DNA of 64,000 nucleotides from Punica granatum (GCF_007655135.1 NC_045128.1:28738811-28802810); one strand, 5' to 3'. Numbered from the stretch's first letter, positions 46,493 through 59,831 are shown. Numbers and translations: made by a program. Notes: a model not told the origin generated them from the letters alone.

Positions 46493-49400
46493 TTAGAGCT
46501 TGGCTGTGATCAGATCATGAGACCTACGTGGGAGCAGCAGAGGACCTAAATCTGGGTCATCAATATCCTCAAAGAACTTGTTCACGATCTCCTCAGTAAC
46601 CAGCTCCAGACTCGGGGGATTCCACTGCAAATAATAATTGAATTTCTTTTTAGTTGTTAAGAAGAATTTCTTTGTCCAAGAAAATAATGGCATTTCAGGA
46701 AGCACATAAAAAAACTTGTTGGTGCTCGTACTTCTAGCTATTCGTAGTAATTTGAAGTGAAACGTAATATGTCGATATACGATCAACAACATACCTTCGG
46801 TTTCTTGTCTTTATCAAATAATAGTGCTCTCGAGCCCTGGAAATAGAGAGGTCATGTCATATGTTACTATCATAATTGTTCTCAGCCTTTCAGAAGGTCC
46901 ACATACGAGTTTGCCATACTAACGATCAGAAAATGATGAAATAATAAACAGTTTCTACTAAACTCATACCTCATAGAAATCCCTATTTATTGTCCCACGA
47001 ACCATGTGACCGAAAATGAAGAATTCCCTGAACAGACATTGTTCAAGGTTTTGCCTCCTGCCTTCCCTTATCTGATTAGATATATATAGAAGTTTATTTC
47101 AACTTTATTTATTTTGTTTTTATTAGGATTTTACTGACGATATATGCAATATTACTCTCACCGATTTTAATGTTACTTTGAGGCTAGTCGGGGAAGCAGA
47201 TTTCATGGACCTATAAGCGTCCTTTATCCACTTTTCTGCTCCAATTGTAACCTCATTTTCCTGGGAAAAAAATTAATATAATTCGCATAAATGAGTTAAT
47301 TTCCCAAAATTTCAAAATCTTTACGAAACGAGACTCATAAGTCTAAAAGAAAAAGGATGAAGAAAAAGGAACTTATATGCCGGAATGTTACCAATGATGA
47401 TAGAATCTCTTCTACCGTGTTTCTTGAGAAACATTTGTTGATGATTGTCTCCAATCTACAAATTTCCAAACAAATTAGCCAACTGATTAAGCAACTAATT
47501 GATTTTTCTCGGCGGTGAAAAATTAAAAGTTACACGTATAAAGTCTATAACGTATAATAATAGAAAATATTTTGGTGGATAAAATAATAGAAAATTTTCA
47601 CATTTACAAAGATTCTTACCTTTTAAACACGCTATCTTGTTTTAGCTTTGGTGTTTGTGAAAACCTCTGTATGATCGCTAAAATATTTGATGCAGTAGAG
47701 GAAGATAAAACCTGCTCGCATATTGCCTTTTCCAGCAAATGAATGCTCTGCATTCAGCCAAAACAAAAAAGAAAAAAGAAAAAAAGGAAAAAAAAGAATG
47801 CTTTGCGTGAGAAGAAAATTCACATTTAAATGAGAAGAATAAATAATTTGAGATTTGAGAATAAAAATTGACAATATTGATAATATAAGAAAAGGTGAAT
47901 TATGAAAAAAAATATATATAAAATTACTATGTCCAAATAAAAACATTGAGATCGGATTAAAAGACATTAATGGAAACTTAATACCTTGGAGTAGGGCCGG
48001 CAATATTTGACACGACACGATTACACGACACGGATACGACACGGAGTTAAACGGATATGGGTTGGGGTTTTTTAATAATCGGTCTAAACGGGTTGAATCC
48101 GTTTAGACACTGTTAATAATCGTGTCTAAACGGGTTGAACCCGCATAACTCGATTATACACGATTAAACCTGTTTATTTAGACGTGTTCAATCGTGTTAT
48201 TTAATCGTGTAACCTGTTAACCCGTTTATCTAACTGAATTTACCAAAATGTCCTTACAGTAACCCTAACCTAATTTCGAAATTTCCTCTTTCGCTCTTTC
48301 TCTTCAAAACTTCCAGTTGCAGACTTGCAGACACTGCTTCAGCCAGCCGCGGCGTTCAGAACTAGGAGTCTTCAATTCGGTCTTCCTAATCCTGCTTCAG
48401 AAGATCAGATTCATCTTCAGTTTTCACCATCACCGGATTCAAAATTTCCAGATTCATCTTCAGTCTTCAGTCTTCATCTTTCGGCTTCCTGCTTCCACTC
48501 GATCCAGATCTAGCATCCACTAGAGTCGAAGACGACCTCGACCGTCCTCTCAGAGCAAGCCTCCACCTGAATCCTTCCGCCGTTCCGGTCGACAGTACCC
48601 AGACGAAACCTCGACCGCACGACCTCGACCTCGACTCGACCCAGCGACCTTGGCCCCGCGACCACAACCCCGCGATCGCGACTGCCATCCCACGACCCTC
48701 GAGCCCTCTACCGTTGAGCCCTCGACCTCGAGCCCTCTCTTCGACAAGTTCGACCTCAGACGAAGACGACGTTAGGTCGACCTCCACCCTGACTTGACCG
48801 TGCGACCTCGACATTGGGTATCCCCTTCTCTGCAGATCGCAAAGCACTCCCCTTCCTCCGACTTTGATGCTTGTTCAGTTGTTCTGTCTATCTCTGTATG
48901 CTTAGGCACCTATTATGCTTTCTGTTGAAGATTGAAGATCAATATTGTGTTGGAATTTCTGCTGGCACCTCTAATATTGTGTTTCCTATATTTGTTGGTT
49001 TCCTGATTGTTGTTGGAGGCTATAAACATTACGTTGTTCTTAACTACTAACTCCAGTTTACTTATTTTGATAGTGTAAACGAGTACGGGTAAACGTGTCC
49101 GGATAAACAGATTGTGTAAACGTGTTCGGATAAACGGGTTGATCAGATAAACATGGCGTGTTAACGTGTCCAGATACCGGTTATAATCGTGTCGTGTATA
49201 CGTGTACCTATTAGGACACATTTCAATAAACGGGTTTAAACGTGTCGTGTACGGGTTGACACGGATATAACCGTGTCGTGTACATACCTGACCCGTTTAT
49301 TAATCATGTCGTGTACGGGTTATGACTTCGATTACACGAATTCGTTTAGACACGACACGTATAAATACGACACGATACGAATTGTCTCCCCTACCTTGGA

Positions 49401-51268
49401 GGGGACGAAATGAGAAGCCAGACCACATGCGACCATTTCAGGGCCATCAACCCTTGCTCCAGTCAATGCTAAATATTCTCCTGTATGTCACACAAATATT
49501 GAAATCATCATCCTCATCATCATCATCATCACTTTGGATTTTTTTTTTTGGTCAACGAATTTAAACTATTTCTCATTTAAAAGAAATTAAACACTTCGTC
49601 TGTCCAGAAAAGAGGAGTTCCAACTAAAACGGAAAGCTAGATTTAAGATCAGATTATACCGAAGAAGCCAGGCAGACGGGAAAGGTAATAAGAAGCCCCA
49701 ACATCTGGGAATAGTCCTATTGATGCTTCCGGCATCGCAAATACCTGGATATATCATGTGATCTCTAAGTGTACAAGAGATGCATGAACATATACATATG
49801 GTCTTTTGCATAGTAAACTGTAATTCTTATTATAGTACGTAATCATTGAAAGATAATGAGAAAGTTCGGGATATTAAGAGAGTCAAAATTACAGTCTTTT
49901 CCGTCACGACTCGAAACATAGTCTGCATTGATAGTCCAGCTCCTCCACCCATCACAAGTCCATGGATCAATGATACCTCCAAAATAAGAAGGTTTCACAA
50001 TTAATGTATACAATATCACATATACATATATGAAATTTTTTTTTTCGGTTGTTGATATCATATAATCCTGTTATTCCTATAACTTTAACCATGGTCCCTC
50101 TAATCTTCCACTCGAATCATATCTTCATTAATTATCTATACATGACATGAGATCTGACAACACGTATAATGAATTTTCTTGTATTAATTAATGAAATCAT
50201 GTTGTTGTACTAAGATAGAGTCCCACAAAATATATTCAAATTACTGGAAATAAAAACTCACCACAGGTTTCTTGAAAGTAGCAACGAGGTAGCTCGCCAT
50301 CAGCATCTTCCTGTAAAATTGCATAGGATAGCTCCAATGCCCTATATTTTTTTAATATTCCATTTCCATAAGAAAAAAGAAGCAAATTTTCCATCATCAA
50401 CATGAATATAAAATAATCCCACCATTGTCAGACCATCTCCGACATTTTATTAAGAATATTGTCTTCCAAAAGAAAAAGTAGACAGAGAGAGAGAGAGAGA
50501 GATTGCCTGCTAAGGAAGAGCAAATGACACTGATAACATCTCCACCGGCAGAAAATGCTTTTCCGTTTGCCTGCAAATTTAATTAATCTCACAACAATAC
50601 TCCACAAACAAACTTGACGAAATTTTTTTTTTAGATCTGAATATGTTGAATATGTCATGTATTATGCGTAATCGCATAGAAATTGTTATGTATTATGCAT
50701 AATTGCATAAGAATTATGTCGTACATTAGTCGTTGATGTGTTCAAACTCTTGCAAAGAAAGAGGAAGAAATATAATTTCTTGTAATTTTAACCTTCAAAA
50801 TAATACAGCTGACCTCTGGATCGTACTCGTATCTTTCCACAGTCGTCAGTATTTTTGAAACCTGTTCGAAAAAATAAATGACACTCAAGTCACTTTTCTA
50901 TCTGTGCTTAACTTATTACTTTTCGAAAGTAATAAGTTAATGTTGCAAGAAAGAAAATACCATTTCATAGTTGACGGGGTTGAGTTTTGTTGGTCTGTTC
51001 AGAGTCACCACTCGTGCACCCAATGAGTTAATCTCTTCGAAGCGTACCTGCCATACATTTTTGACATAAACACATCAAACAGGATCGGAAGCCCGGAAGT
51101 TTTTCGAGCCTTACATCGCAAGGTGTGAAGAACAATATTAACAATTTGTGAAAGTGATCAATGCCTCGACATGAACGGGATAAGCCTATGTAAATGATAG
51201 AAGAGAGAAGTGCCACGTTAATTGACCTGATCGACTTCCTGCTGCAGGTTGAAAGTGATAGCTGCCAT
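46493..51268 (-). CDS. Peroxisomal 3-hydroxyisobutyryl-CoA hydrolase, CHY1-like
   Basis: Fourteen exons: 51227-51268, 50961-51047, 50793-50861, 50507-50570, 50262-50341, 49893-49976, 49660-49744, 49395-49480, 47620-47747, 47392-47455, 47162-47260, 46970-47071, 46795-46836, 46493-46624. They total 1164 nt, 387 residues, the normal family length, with every phase consistent. Crotonase-fold motifs in order: [15 protein letters not shown] (oxyanion hole), [33 protein letters not shown] (catalytic Glu and Asp), [30 protein letters not shown], and DKDKKPKW. The C-terminus is TAKL, a PTS1 signal for peroxisomes. The family releases 3-hydroxyisobutyrate in valine breakdown. Intron 4 has a GC donor (CAG/GCAATC). 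Intron 8 holds a 1.4-kb hAT element sitting on the donor. The gene looks intact. Confidence 0.93.
47992..49393. mobile_element. hAT element inserted at a splice donor, 1402 bp
   Basis: It is bounded by an exact 8-bp target duplication CCTTGGAG (47984-47991 and 49394-49401). Terminal inverted repeats: TAGGGCCGGCAAT at the left; the right end complements to TAGGGGAGACAAT. Subterminal regions are packed with CGTGTCG/CGACACG repeats, as in hAT transposase-binding zones. No transposase frame, so it is non-autonomous. The target is the exon 8/intron 8 junction of the hydrolase gene; on the minus strand the exon-side copy reads CCAAG then GTAGGG. Confidence 0.9.
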
Positions 51269-51346
51269 TTCAGAAACTTCAGTATGTTCCCCTGGAAATT
51301 TATTTGTGAGCAATGTCACTAGAGTGTTTATATGACAGAAAAAAAA

Positions 51347-51358
51347 ATATTATATATA
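51347..51358 (-). promoter_or_regulatory. Candidate TATA box of the CHY1-like gene
   Basis: A TATATATAATA stretch lies about 80 bases upstream of the ATG at 51268 on the minus strand. Only motif and distance support it. Confidence 0.35.
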
Positions 51359-51515
51359 TGACAGGGTTGAAGGAAGAGAACTCACAGACAGAAAACAAGA
51401 ACTCAAGGAGAAATGGGAACTCATGTATATATCATCAGATCTAGAGAGGAGATTTCAAGGTTTTATTACATATATATATTAAATATTCGGGGGCTGGCTA
51501 CTTCATATATTGAAG

Positions 51516-52970
51516 GATAAAACTGACAATTTGGTCCATGAAAGATACATCTCCACAGAAATTAGTCCCTGAATGATTTATATTAGACAAATTAGTCTCG
51601 CCTTCCGAAATGTTTGGATAAATTAGTCTTTCTGATAAAGTTTTCATCTAGTCCTTGACGGAAAATGCTGAGGCATCCCGTTATCTGCTGATTTGACACA
51701 TGAAGTCCCACGCTGGCATAAGAAATTCAAAAACGATATCATTTCGTCCTTAATTTCTTCGAACTCTCTTTTTTTTCTAAAAAAAAAATAAAAGCTGGTG
51801 CTTGTCTTTCTAGAGGGGCATATTTGCCCCAGCTGATAGAGAGAGGAAGGGAGATTGGAGCCCCATTGTTGGCGACCTCCCCCAAGGCAAGGGACGTTTC
51901 AAGGGCCTTCGGTGACTTCGTCCAGGGAAGGAGGTCGTCAGAAAGGGGGGCTCAGATCTGGCCTCCCCACACCCACCCCCCCCTCTATCTCTTCTAATTG
52001 CCAGAAATGGCGGCTCCGATCCCCCTAGCTCCCTCTCTCTTTCTCTATTGATTCTTGTAATTCCGGTCTTGGAAATTGTTGTTCTTAATTGCCGATTAAT
52101 GATCCTATTGACATTAATTAGTGCTTGAGGGGTTTATAAATTTGTATAGGGGTTTTGGGTTATTTGTCGAGAACAAATCGAAAAAGCTTTCCTTGATCCT
52201 TCTATGTTTTGTTCAAGTAGGAGAAATCAATGATTTATGAATCCATGGGGTTGAACGTCTATTGTGTTCTTTGCTGCTTTGGCTACATGGGATCTCGTGA
52301 TGTGTACGAGCCAAGAGTGCAGGAACATGAACTGCAAGGGCCTTAAGAATACGGAGGAGTTCAATATCTAGCTCGAGATCAGGACTGCGTGAAGAATCTT
52401 CACCCCTAGACGAGTCCAAGAGGTGCCTATTTGAACTTCCTATCAATCACCATCAACAAATGGAAGCAGAACTGAAGATGGCAGTGGCACCACCGAATGG
52501 GAGAGTTGTTCTTGTCTTCCGAGCGAGGTGAGGCTCTGTTAATTGTGAGCTTGATTGAATTTATGGTGTAGTAGTAGGGATTCTTGGGGAAGATCGCCAA
52601 AGCCTTCATCAGATTCACCAGAAGCCTCCGACAACCTCCCCTGTGGCGAAGATGGCTGGCCGGGGGGAGCATTCTGTCCTCTTCCCCATTTTTCTCCAGT
52701 ACACTTGCTAAAAGAAATTATATTATTTATCTTTTTTAAGAAAAAAGAACCAAAACGACATACTTTTGGGTCCAATGTAGGACTTAACGTGCCGAATCAG
52801 CATATAATGAGCCACATCATCATTTTGCGACAAGGACTATATCAAAACTTGGACGAAGGGACTAACTTGTCCAAACGTTTCAAATGGCGTTGCTAATTCA
52901 TATAACCAAAATCTTTTAGGGATGTCTTATCAAATTTGTACCTTTCAGGGAACAAATTATGTGTTTTGTC
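51516..52970. mobile_element. Mutator-type non-autonomous element, about 1.46 kb
   Basis: Inverted ends GATAAAACTGACAATTTG (left) and the complement of CAAATTATGTGTTTTGTC (right), with similarity continuing for over 100 bases. Flanks carry TATATTGAAG / TTTATTGAAG, a 9-of-10 target duplication. The interior (51800-52700) is gene-like in composition, with GGCGACCTC wording also found at 14.25 and 22.9-23.1 kb, but has no convincing ORF. It sits about 250 bases upstream of the hydrolase start. Confidence 0.72.
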
Positions 52971-52980
52971 TTTATTGAAG

Positions 52981-53636
52981 TGATTATTATTCTTTTAATT
53001 TTTATAAGACATCCAATGATAAGAATGGAGAGGTATAGTGCAGTAGTACGTGCCTTCGCATAGGAAAATCAAAGGTTCCATATGATTCGATTTTCACTTA
53101 TAAGACTACTCGTACTTATTTATTTAGAGTCATACTTCTTATACAGGACTTATATGCCTCATTTGTAACCAGAGCTTAAAAAAAAAAGGGCATTTAATGA
53201 TGTTTGGACATTTAACCTAGAATATTTAAATATAGTAACTCCTACTTACCGGTTCCTTAAGGAGCACCAGGAGGGCCGGTTTACAGCATCAGTACAGACC
53301 ACACCTGCAGGTTCATCTGATGGTCATCATGTACCTCTCAAAACAAGTCTTTTAATAGAAATTAAAAGGGAAAAAATCGAAATGATCGTGCTATGTATAT
53401 GTGCGTCAAAGATAGAGGGAAATGTAGCTGAATTCCTCAACTATTATGTGAGGTGAATTTCATTGAATATATAGAATTGTACAGGGCATGTACGTACATG
53501 GAAATAATTAATTACAAATAATTACATGCCTATCATACATCGCCTATACATAAAAAGCTATGATTTGAAATCATCTCCTCTATTAGTGGGGATCTACTTC
53601 CGGTCCGGTCCACTGTCCGTACAACGGGGAAGTAAC
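52981..53636. other. Intergenic remnant of hydrolase upstream DNA
   Basis: AT-rich sequence with no supported gene. Confidence 0.4.
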
Positions 53637-53873
53637 CCGTTTGGATTCAAAGATTTCCGATTTTAACTTTAACTTTAACTTTAACTCAACATACTACACA
53701 ACAAAAATACACATTTCTCAATTCAAAAATTTTAACTTTAACTTTAATTCAACATACTACACAACAAAAACACACGTTTCCCAAGTCAAATTTATATTCA
53801 CATCTCATTTATCCTTTTCCACAATCAAAATCAAAATCAAAATCAAAGTAACTTTAACTCTGAATCCAAACGG
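53637..53873. mobile_element. Small inverted-repeat element (MITE-like), 237 bp
   Basis: Perfect 13-bp inverted ends CCGTTTGGATTCA and TGAATCCAAACGG. Inside, a ~45-bp unit (TTAACTTTAACTTTAA, then CAACATACTACACAACAAAA) occurs twice in tandem. I see no target duplication, so the superfamily is open. Confidence 0.65.
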
Positions 53874-54734
53874 TCAAGATTTCAATAGTTCTCTCTTATA
53901 GTGTTATCGTGAAAAAGGGTCACCTGGGATTTTGCAGGTTGTGAGATTATCAACGAAGTAGTTTATGCTCGATGATGCTAATCATCAAATTTCCTTGTAA
54001 GTTGTAACTACACTAGGTTTATCAGGTCTCCATGTCAGTGCCTCACCATGTATGGCCAACCCTATATATGGCGGGTACAGAAGGTCTAAGTGATCGAGTC
54101 ACAGATTTATCGGATCCATTCTATTATATGTGAGAGTGTTTTGAGGACACATTGTAATCTCACCCAAAAAAAAAAAAGACATTATGCAAAATATATTTGT
54201 TGCTTTTTCATGTGGCGCCATCTTAAACCCAATTCAGGCCAACATGTTATCTGTCAAATGCATCTGTAGCTTCTCACGTAAATGTCCTTATCATTAACCA
54301 ATCTAATTAGGCCATACAAAAGACAAGCCAGTTAAGCACACAAATTGTGATTATTCGTCTAAATTATGATAGAAAGACTGATGAATTGGCGGATACATAG
54401 AAAAAAGCCGAATTCTCTTATAACCGGGGGCCAAAAAAGGAAAAAAAAACAAAACAGAAAGCCAAATCAAAGAGCCGAGATTTTGGTGGTCATTGGCAGC
54501 AGATGGTCTCCTCTCCAGGACCGTATGTTTTCTCTTGTGGAGAAAATTAAGCTGCGAATTTCAGATCGAGTGGTGTATATAATCAACGATCGATCAGATA
54601 GAGCATCAGTTGCAATTATGATTGTGTTAATTGGGATGGCTGAGAACTTCTCTTTTTGGTGCGGTTCTTGGTGGACTTGCGGACTCGACAATAAATACAT
54701 TTCCCCTTTGATGATTCTTTACGTGTAAAATATA
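53874..54734. other. Intergenic
   Basis: No gene is supported. A poly-A tract near 54165-54176 ends a segment that could be a SINE tail, but no internal promoter boxes were recognised. Confidence 0.35.
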
Positions 54735-57700
54735 CGTCAGCACCTCGTTTTGGTCCTTCCGCACTCGAGGACCATTGACACATTCACTGCTTTTGAACTT
54801 AGGGGCATTTTCTTAATTTAACTCCTATTTCATATCTTCAAAAAAAATTACTCTACGGGACGTCTTCGGGCTTTACACGAGTCAAGTTTGATTTTCAAAT
54901 TCCGCAACAAAATTCGGGACCAAAGAATATTCATTGCATTATAATGATCATCGAATTTTTCTGAACACGATTGTGATCCCGGATCATTTTTCGGATATTC
55001 GATTGAGAGAACGATAATTTTAGGTCTCACGTGCATCGATTTCGATTCTTTCAAAATTTGGGACGATACTCGGGATTGAAAAATATTTTTCTGCATAACG
55101 TCGATTCTCGAATTTTTCGGAACACAACGGTGTTCTCGGATTATTTTTCCGATATTCACTTGAAAAGATGAGAAATTTGATAATAATCGAATAATGACGA
55201 TTGATATGTGTTAGGGGTTCGATATCAATTTCTATCGAGATTCGATCTCCGTCGATACAAATTGGAGTCCTCACGGAGTCGATTATTTTTCGAATTTTTC
55301 AATTTCAAAATTTTCATTCCGAAAATGTCGACGGATGTTGAGAAATCGAATTTCGCTGAAAGACGCACGTACGAGTAAAAAAAAACGAAAAAAGAAAAGT
55401 GAATGAAAGGTGTCAGGACAGTCGGCCATGAAGCCTGCCTCCTGCTACTTCTACTTCTTCTTCTCTCTGTTCCTCTGCAATTCTCATGCAATTTGGTCTG
55501 CCGCCCACAACAAAATTCAGCGCCGACCTGCACGTCCGATCTCTCACGCCATCATCCCATCAGTCTTCTCCTTGCAGATTTTTCTCAGATGGCATTTTTC
55601 CATTCTTTTTTTCTTGGAACAGAGGGTCTATCATGGAGAGCTGAAGGACGCCAACCAGCCTTCCGTTCATCTCTGTGATCTTCAACTGATCTCTCTTTCT
55701 TTTCTCTCTGGTGAGGAAAAGAGCAGAAAATAGCTCAAAAGCATCACAATACCCATCAACTCCTGAGATCGATCCATGTCCTTCTCTTTATGATCTTCGC
55801 TCTCTTGCACTCTCTTGGCCCGAACTGGCAAACCATCATCACCTCTATTCCATCTTTCTCTTGGGACCGAATGATCAGATTTCCTTCATCATCTTCTTCA
55901 TCTTCCCGTGACAGGAGATAGCCATGGTTTTTGGCTACTTTTCCCTCTCGGTTCCCCTCAGTTGCACTGAGCCAGCAACCATTCCTGTCGAGCTTTTTCT
56001 CTTGACCTCCAAGTTCTGATCTGCTCTCTCTCTCTGGCCACTCCCTGGTTCTCTGTGAACAGCCGCTGCTCCTCGGCCATTCTCTCTATTTTTCTTCTGC
56101 CCGCTTGCCTTGTAGTTCAACTGAACCATCCCTCAGCTTCCTTCCTCTTCTCTTTTTGAACAGCCCGACTCTTTCTTTTTCTTTACACACAGTCTACTCT
56201 CAACTCTCAGCTCAATCTCTCTCTCGAGTTCTCTACCTTTCTTCCCTGATCTTTCACACAGAAATCTCGGGTGTTCTCTCTCACTCCCAGCTCGTTCTCT
56301 CTCTCTCAGCTCACTCGTTTGCCCTCAAGAGCTCTTGATCACTCCCTCTCTCATTCCCTCTCTCATTCTTGCTCTTCATCACTCGAACTCTCAGTCACTC
56401 TTTGACACTTGCTCCTCATCTCTCGAACTCTCAGTCCCTCTCTCACTCTTGCTCGGTATTTTCTCGAACTCTCAGTCACTCTTGCACACTTGCTCACCAT
56501 CTCTCGTCACTCTCATCTCACTGTCATCTCATCTCACTCACTCTCCAGCTCACTCACTCTTCATCTCTCTCTCGGTTCCTCAATTCATTCACTCGTTATC
56601 TCCATCACTCTCTCACTCTCAGATCATCTCGGCTCATCTCCTTGCTCCCTCAACCAACAGACACTCTCGCCTTCTGGCCATCATCCTCATCTCTTTCTTC
56701 TCCTTTTCTTCCTCTTTCTCTGCTCCAGCAACGTGCACACATGTAAGCACGCACACTTCACTTCCCTTCTCACCTCGGCTGGGTTGCAGATCACTCATTG
56801 CTGCCTTCCTTCTCCCCTCACTCACTGTAATTGGCTGCTCTGCCACTGTCTTCACTTCCTCGAGCTTATCCAAGCTCCCTGATGAGTCGTTGCAGCCTTC
56901 CATACGCTCCTTGGGCTGCTCATGCCCACTGCCACCTCCCCTGAGCTTCTTTTGTGAAGCTGTCATGGCACTCCTTTCTCTCTTTTGCAGGTTATTGCTT
57001 GTGTTCAGCTGCTATCTTCATTCCTTTGAACCTTTCCCGAGCTACTGTCGTTGCCATACGAGTTTTCCTTGCAGGCTGAGTTCGTCGCGATCGGTTTCAC
57101 AAAGCTGTGTCTACCCACAGCCGCTGAGAAGGGCCTGGACCACCTGTTCCAGCACTGGGTCGGGAGCTCTTCGAGGTGTGTGTGCTCTCTTTTGTCAATA
57201 GCTCGAGAAAGGTATAATCTCCCGGACTTAGTGGCATGTTTAGGGCTTTGCTTCTCGCCTGATTCAATGTTTACATGGCTGATGATAATAAAATGTGTGT
57301 TTTAATCGATAATAGACGTGAACCGGCTTAATGATAAAATTCAGACGTTAAAAATCATAAATTGTAACGAAAATGAACTCGAGCATGAAATGGACTTAAC
57401 GAAAACTGAGATTAAAATTGATTGCATGAAATAAGAATGAATCCACATGAACCGGACTCCATGTGCACTTGACTTTAAGGAATAAAACTGATTAAATACG
57501 TCAAAACCGACTTAATTGATCATTTGAGTTAAAATCGGTAAATTGAGTGTTGATGTAATCGTTTATGCCTATGTTCGTGTGTTCTTGGGATTAATAAGTG
57601 TCATTTTAATTAAATATCGCATGAATTGGATTAATCATGTAAACTCGGATTAAAATCGGATTTAATTTCAAGACGGTCGGGAATTGAGGCTTTTATTGAA

Positions 57701-59826
57701 CGGTCCATCAATGGCCTGCTTAGCTTGAAACCCACAAATTTAGAGCATTCGATAAGATTTTAATTAACTCAATAATTCAACGCATAGGGTAATTAGAATG
57801 TTTCACTTGGCTAAATAAATCACTCGGTTTTTTAATAAATTGTACGAACTAATCAATAATCTGTAATCGCATCAACTGCTCAAAAATTGTTGGCCATGCT
57901 CTTTTAAAACACACAATTTCAAAAGCACCGAGACAAGTGACATACGTAGCATGGATATCTAGGGAGTACTCGTGTATCTGGACTTGAGCCTGGGCTTGAT
58001 TTGAAGCGGCTCAAGTCGAGGTACACGAGTCCTTTTTAAACCACTTCCGGGTGGAGCAATCGGTTTCTCGGTTCTCTCGGATCATCACGACCCCGATGGA
58101 CCCAATGGATCGGTCGACACCATCTACTGACTTTCGATAGTCCGTGCCATGCAATCTCGACTTTTCACATGCACATTTACACATTTTTTCAGATCAAGGG
58201 CATAACCACCAATTTGTGATCCACCGACACCCTAAGCGGTAAGGTGATCGAAACACTTTGAGTCATGGGTGATGGCAGGCAGTCTGTTCAGGAGCAGGTT
58301 TCATCTACATGACCTTCTTCATCCGATCAAATTGTTTCTGTCATCCTAATGTAGATTTGGACATTTAGATCTGGCATATCCGTCATAAAACACAAGATCT
58401 AATTTAACCATGCACTCAACTTAATCAAACATTAGAAGGAGGTTAGGCAAAACCTCAGGCTTTAGGTTTCAAGCCAAAACATATCTCTGTTATAATCTGT
58501 TAAAGCTGCATTATTACAATACAGAATAATTTAAAAGCAACCAACACATTCGAGATTTGACTACATATGCCATGTTTGTTAGATCCCTTAAAAATATTGC
58601 CGAGTGCAACATACTCTCCTAGGGCGGTCCATGATCTATCCACATTGAATGCATCATCCCATTTGTCTGTTTAGGGTAGGAATTTGTCTGTTAAGTAACT
58701 CTGATTCATAACTTGTTAATCAGGTAAATTCCACGACAATACACAATTTGTCTATTTTATTATTTCTTGATATACTTTTAATTTGTTTTGTCTGTTTTCA
58801 TGCGGTTTGAGCCCGTGCCCATAGGATGCGATGCACATGGGGTCCAACGCCCCTTTATAGTCGATAACGGGGTCCAACGCCCCCACACATCGAGCACACA
58901 CGACTCGAGTCAATATGGGGTCTCACCTTGAGTCACTGTCGAGGATTACTCGGGTCAAGACACGTGAAACAAGGTTAGACAGTCACCTGGGAGCTCGACT
59001 GGACCCACGTCTATCTCGAGGACCATTATGTCCTCTTGAAATCCGTCGTTTCGGTCGGACGCGATCTTCGACTATTAATAGCCCACGTCGCTTTAATTTA
59101 GTTTCGGTCGTTCAAATCACATGGTGAGAATGAGCGGAATATCGATTGAACGTGAGTCGATCATGATCCATTCATAGTAATTTGTATTTATTATTTGAGG
59201 GTACATTATGAGATATTTATTTGTACATTTATTTATGTAACGATCTCGGTTCAGCAAGCTTGGAGTCTGAGAGTTGGAATCGATCAAGTCGGATTACGAG
59301 TCCTTGAGATGAGCGGGACTACACAAGTCATGGGTCCAGTCCACACGGTGAATCGGCCATCACGGTCAGGTTAGCCCAGATGCGAGGACGGTGAATCGAT
59401 CCCCTAACTTGAGGATCCGCTTTTCTTTCAGCCTCTTAAACTAAACCGATCACTTCTACGAATTTATAGTGTCAAAACGAGTAAGATGAGCGAAACTTAA
59501 ATCAAGCGGCAAATGAATAAAAAGGACAAACCCTAGACATACTAGAGTACCAATAGAGCTTGTGGAATATAGGCCCGCACGTAATAGAATTTTTGAATTC
59601 AGAATTTCGGGTTCTGCAACACCATATGCTTTAGCAAACTAGGTGTATCCCTTATCCCTAGACCAGATCAACTCACCGGCCCTCGATCCTCGAGTTGTAA
59701 ATAGATAGTGACGACTCATTTTTTCGCGTGTCCATCACGCGTCCTCACGGGAAGGTGGATACTCCCAAGTCGTGCGATCGGTCGCACGCATGTAAACCCC
59801 GACGAGACGAGATTTGGGTCCGCACA
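54735..59826 (+). mobile_element. Second solo LTR of the Tat/Ogre-like family, 5092 bp
   Basis: It begins CGTCAGCACCTCGTTTTGG (TG mutated to CG) and ends GGTCCGCACA. A perfect 5-bp target duplication ATATA flanks it (54730-54734, 59827-59831). It has the same orientation as, and is collinear with, 36745-41696. About 55400-57000 is a CT-rich domain with minisatellite-like CTCGAACTCTCAGTC repeats (56340-56540) that generate long spurious frames. No internal retroelement genes. Confidence 0.88.
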
Positions 59827-59831
59827 ATATA

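Noticed and set aside
56335..57201. 288-codon Ser/Leu-rich frame and overlapping frames at 55.4-57.2 kb
   Set aside because: They lie in the CT-rich repeat domain of the second solo LTR; several frames are open at once, the mark of low complexity.
36745..59826. One giant LTR retrotransposon with the CHY1-like gene captured inside
   Set aside because: Each ~5-kb LTR has its own flanking duplication (GGTGG/AGTGG and ATATA), and no gag-pol lies between, so they are two solo LTRs.
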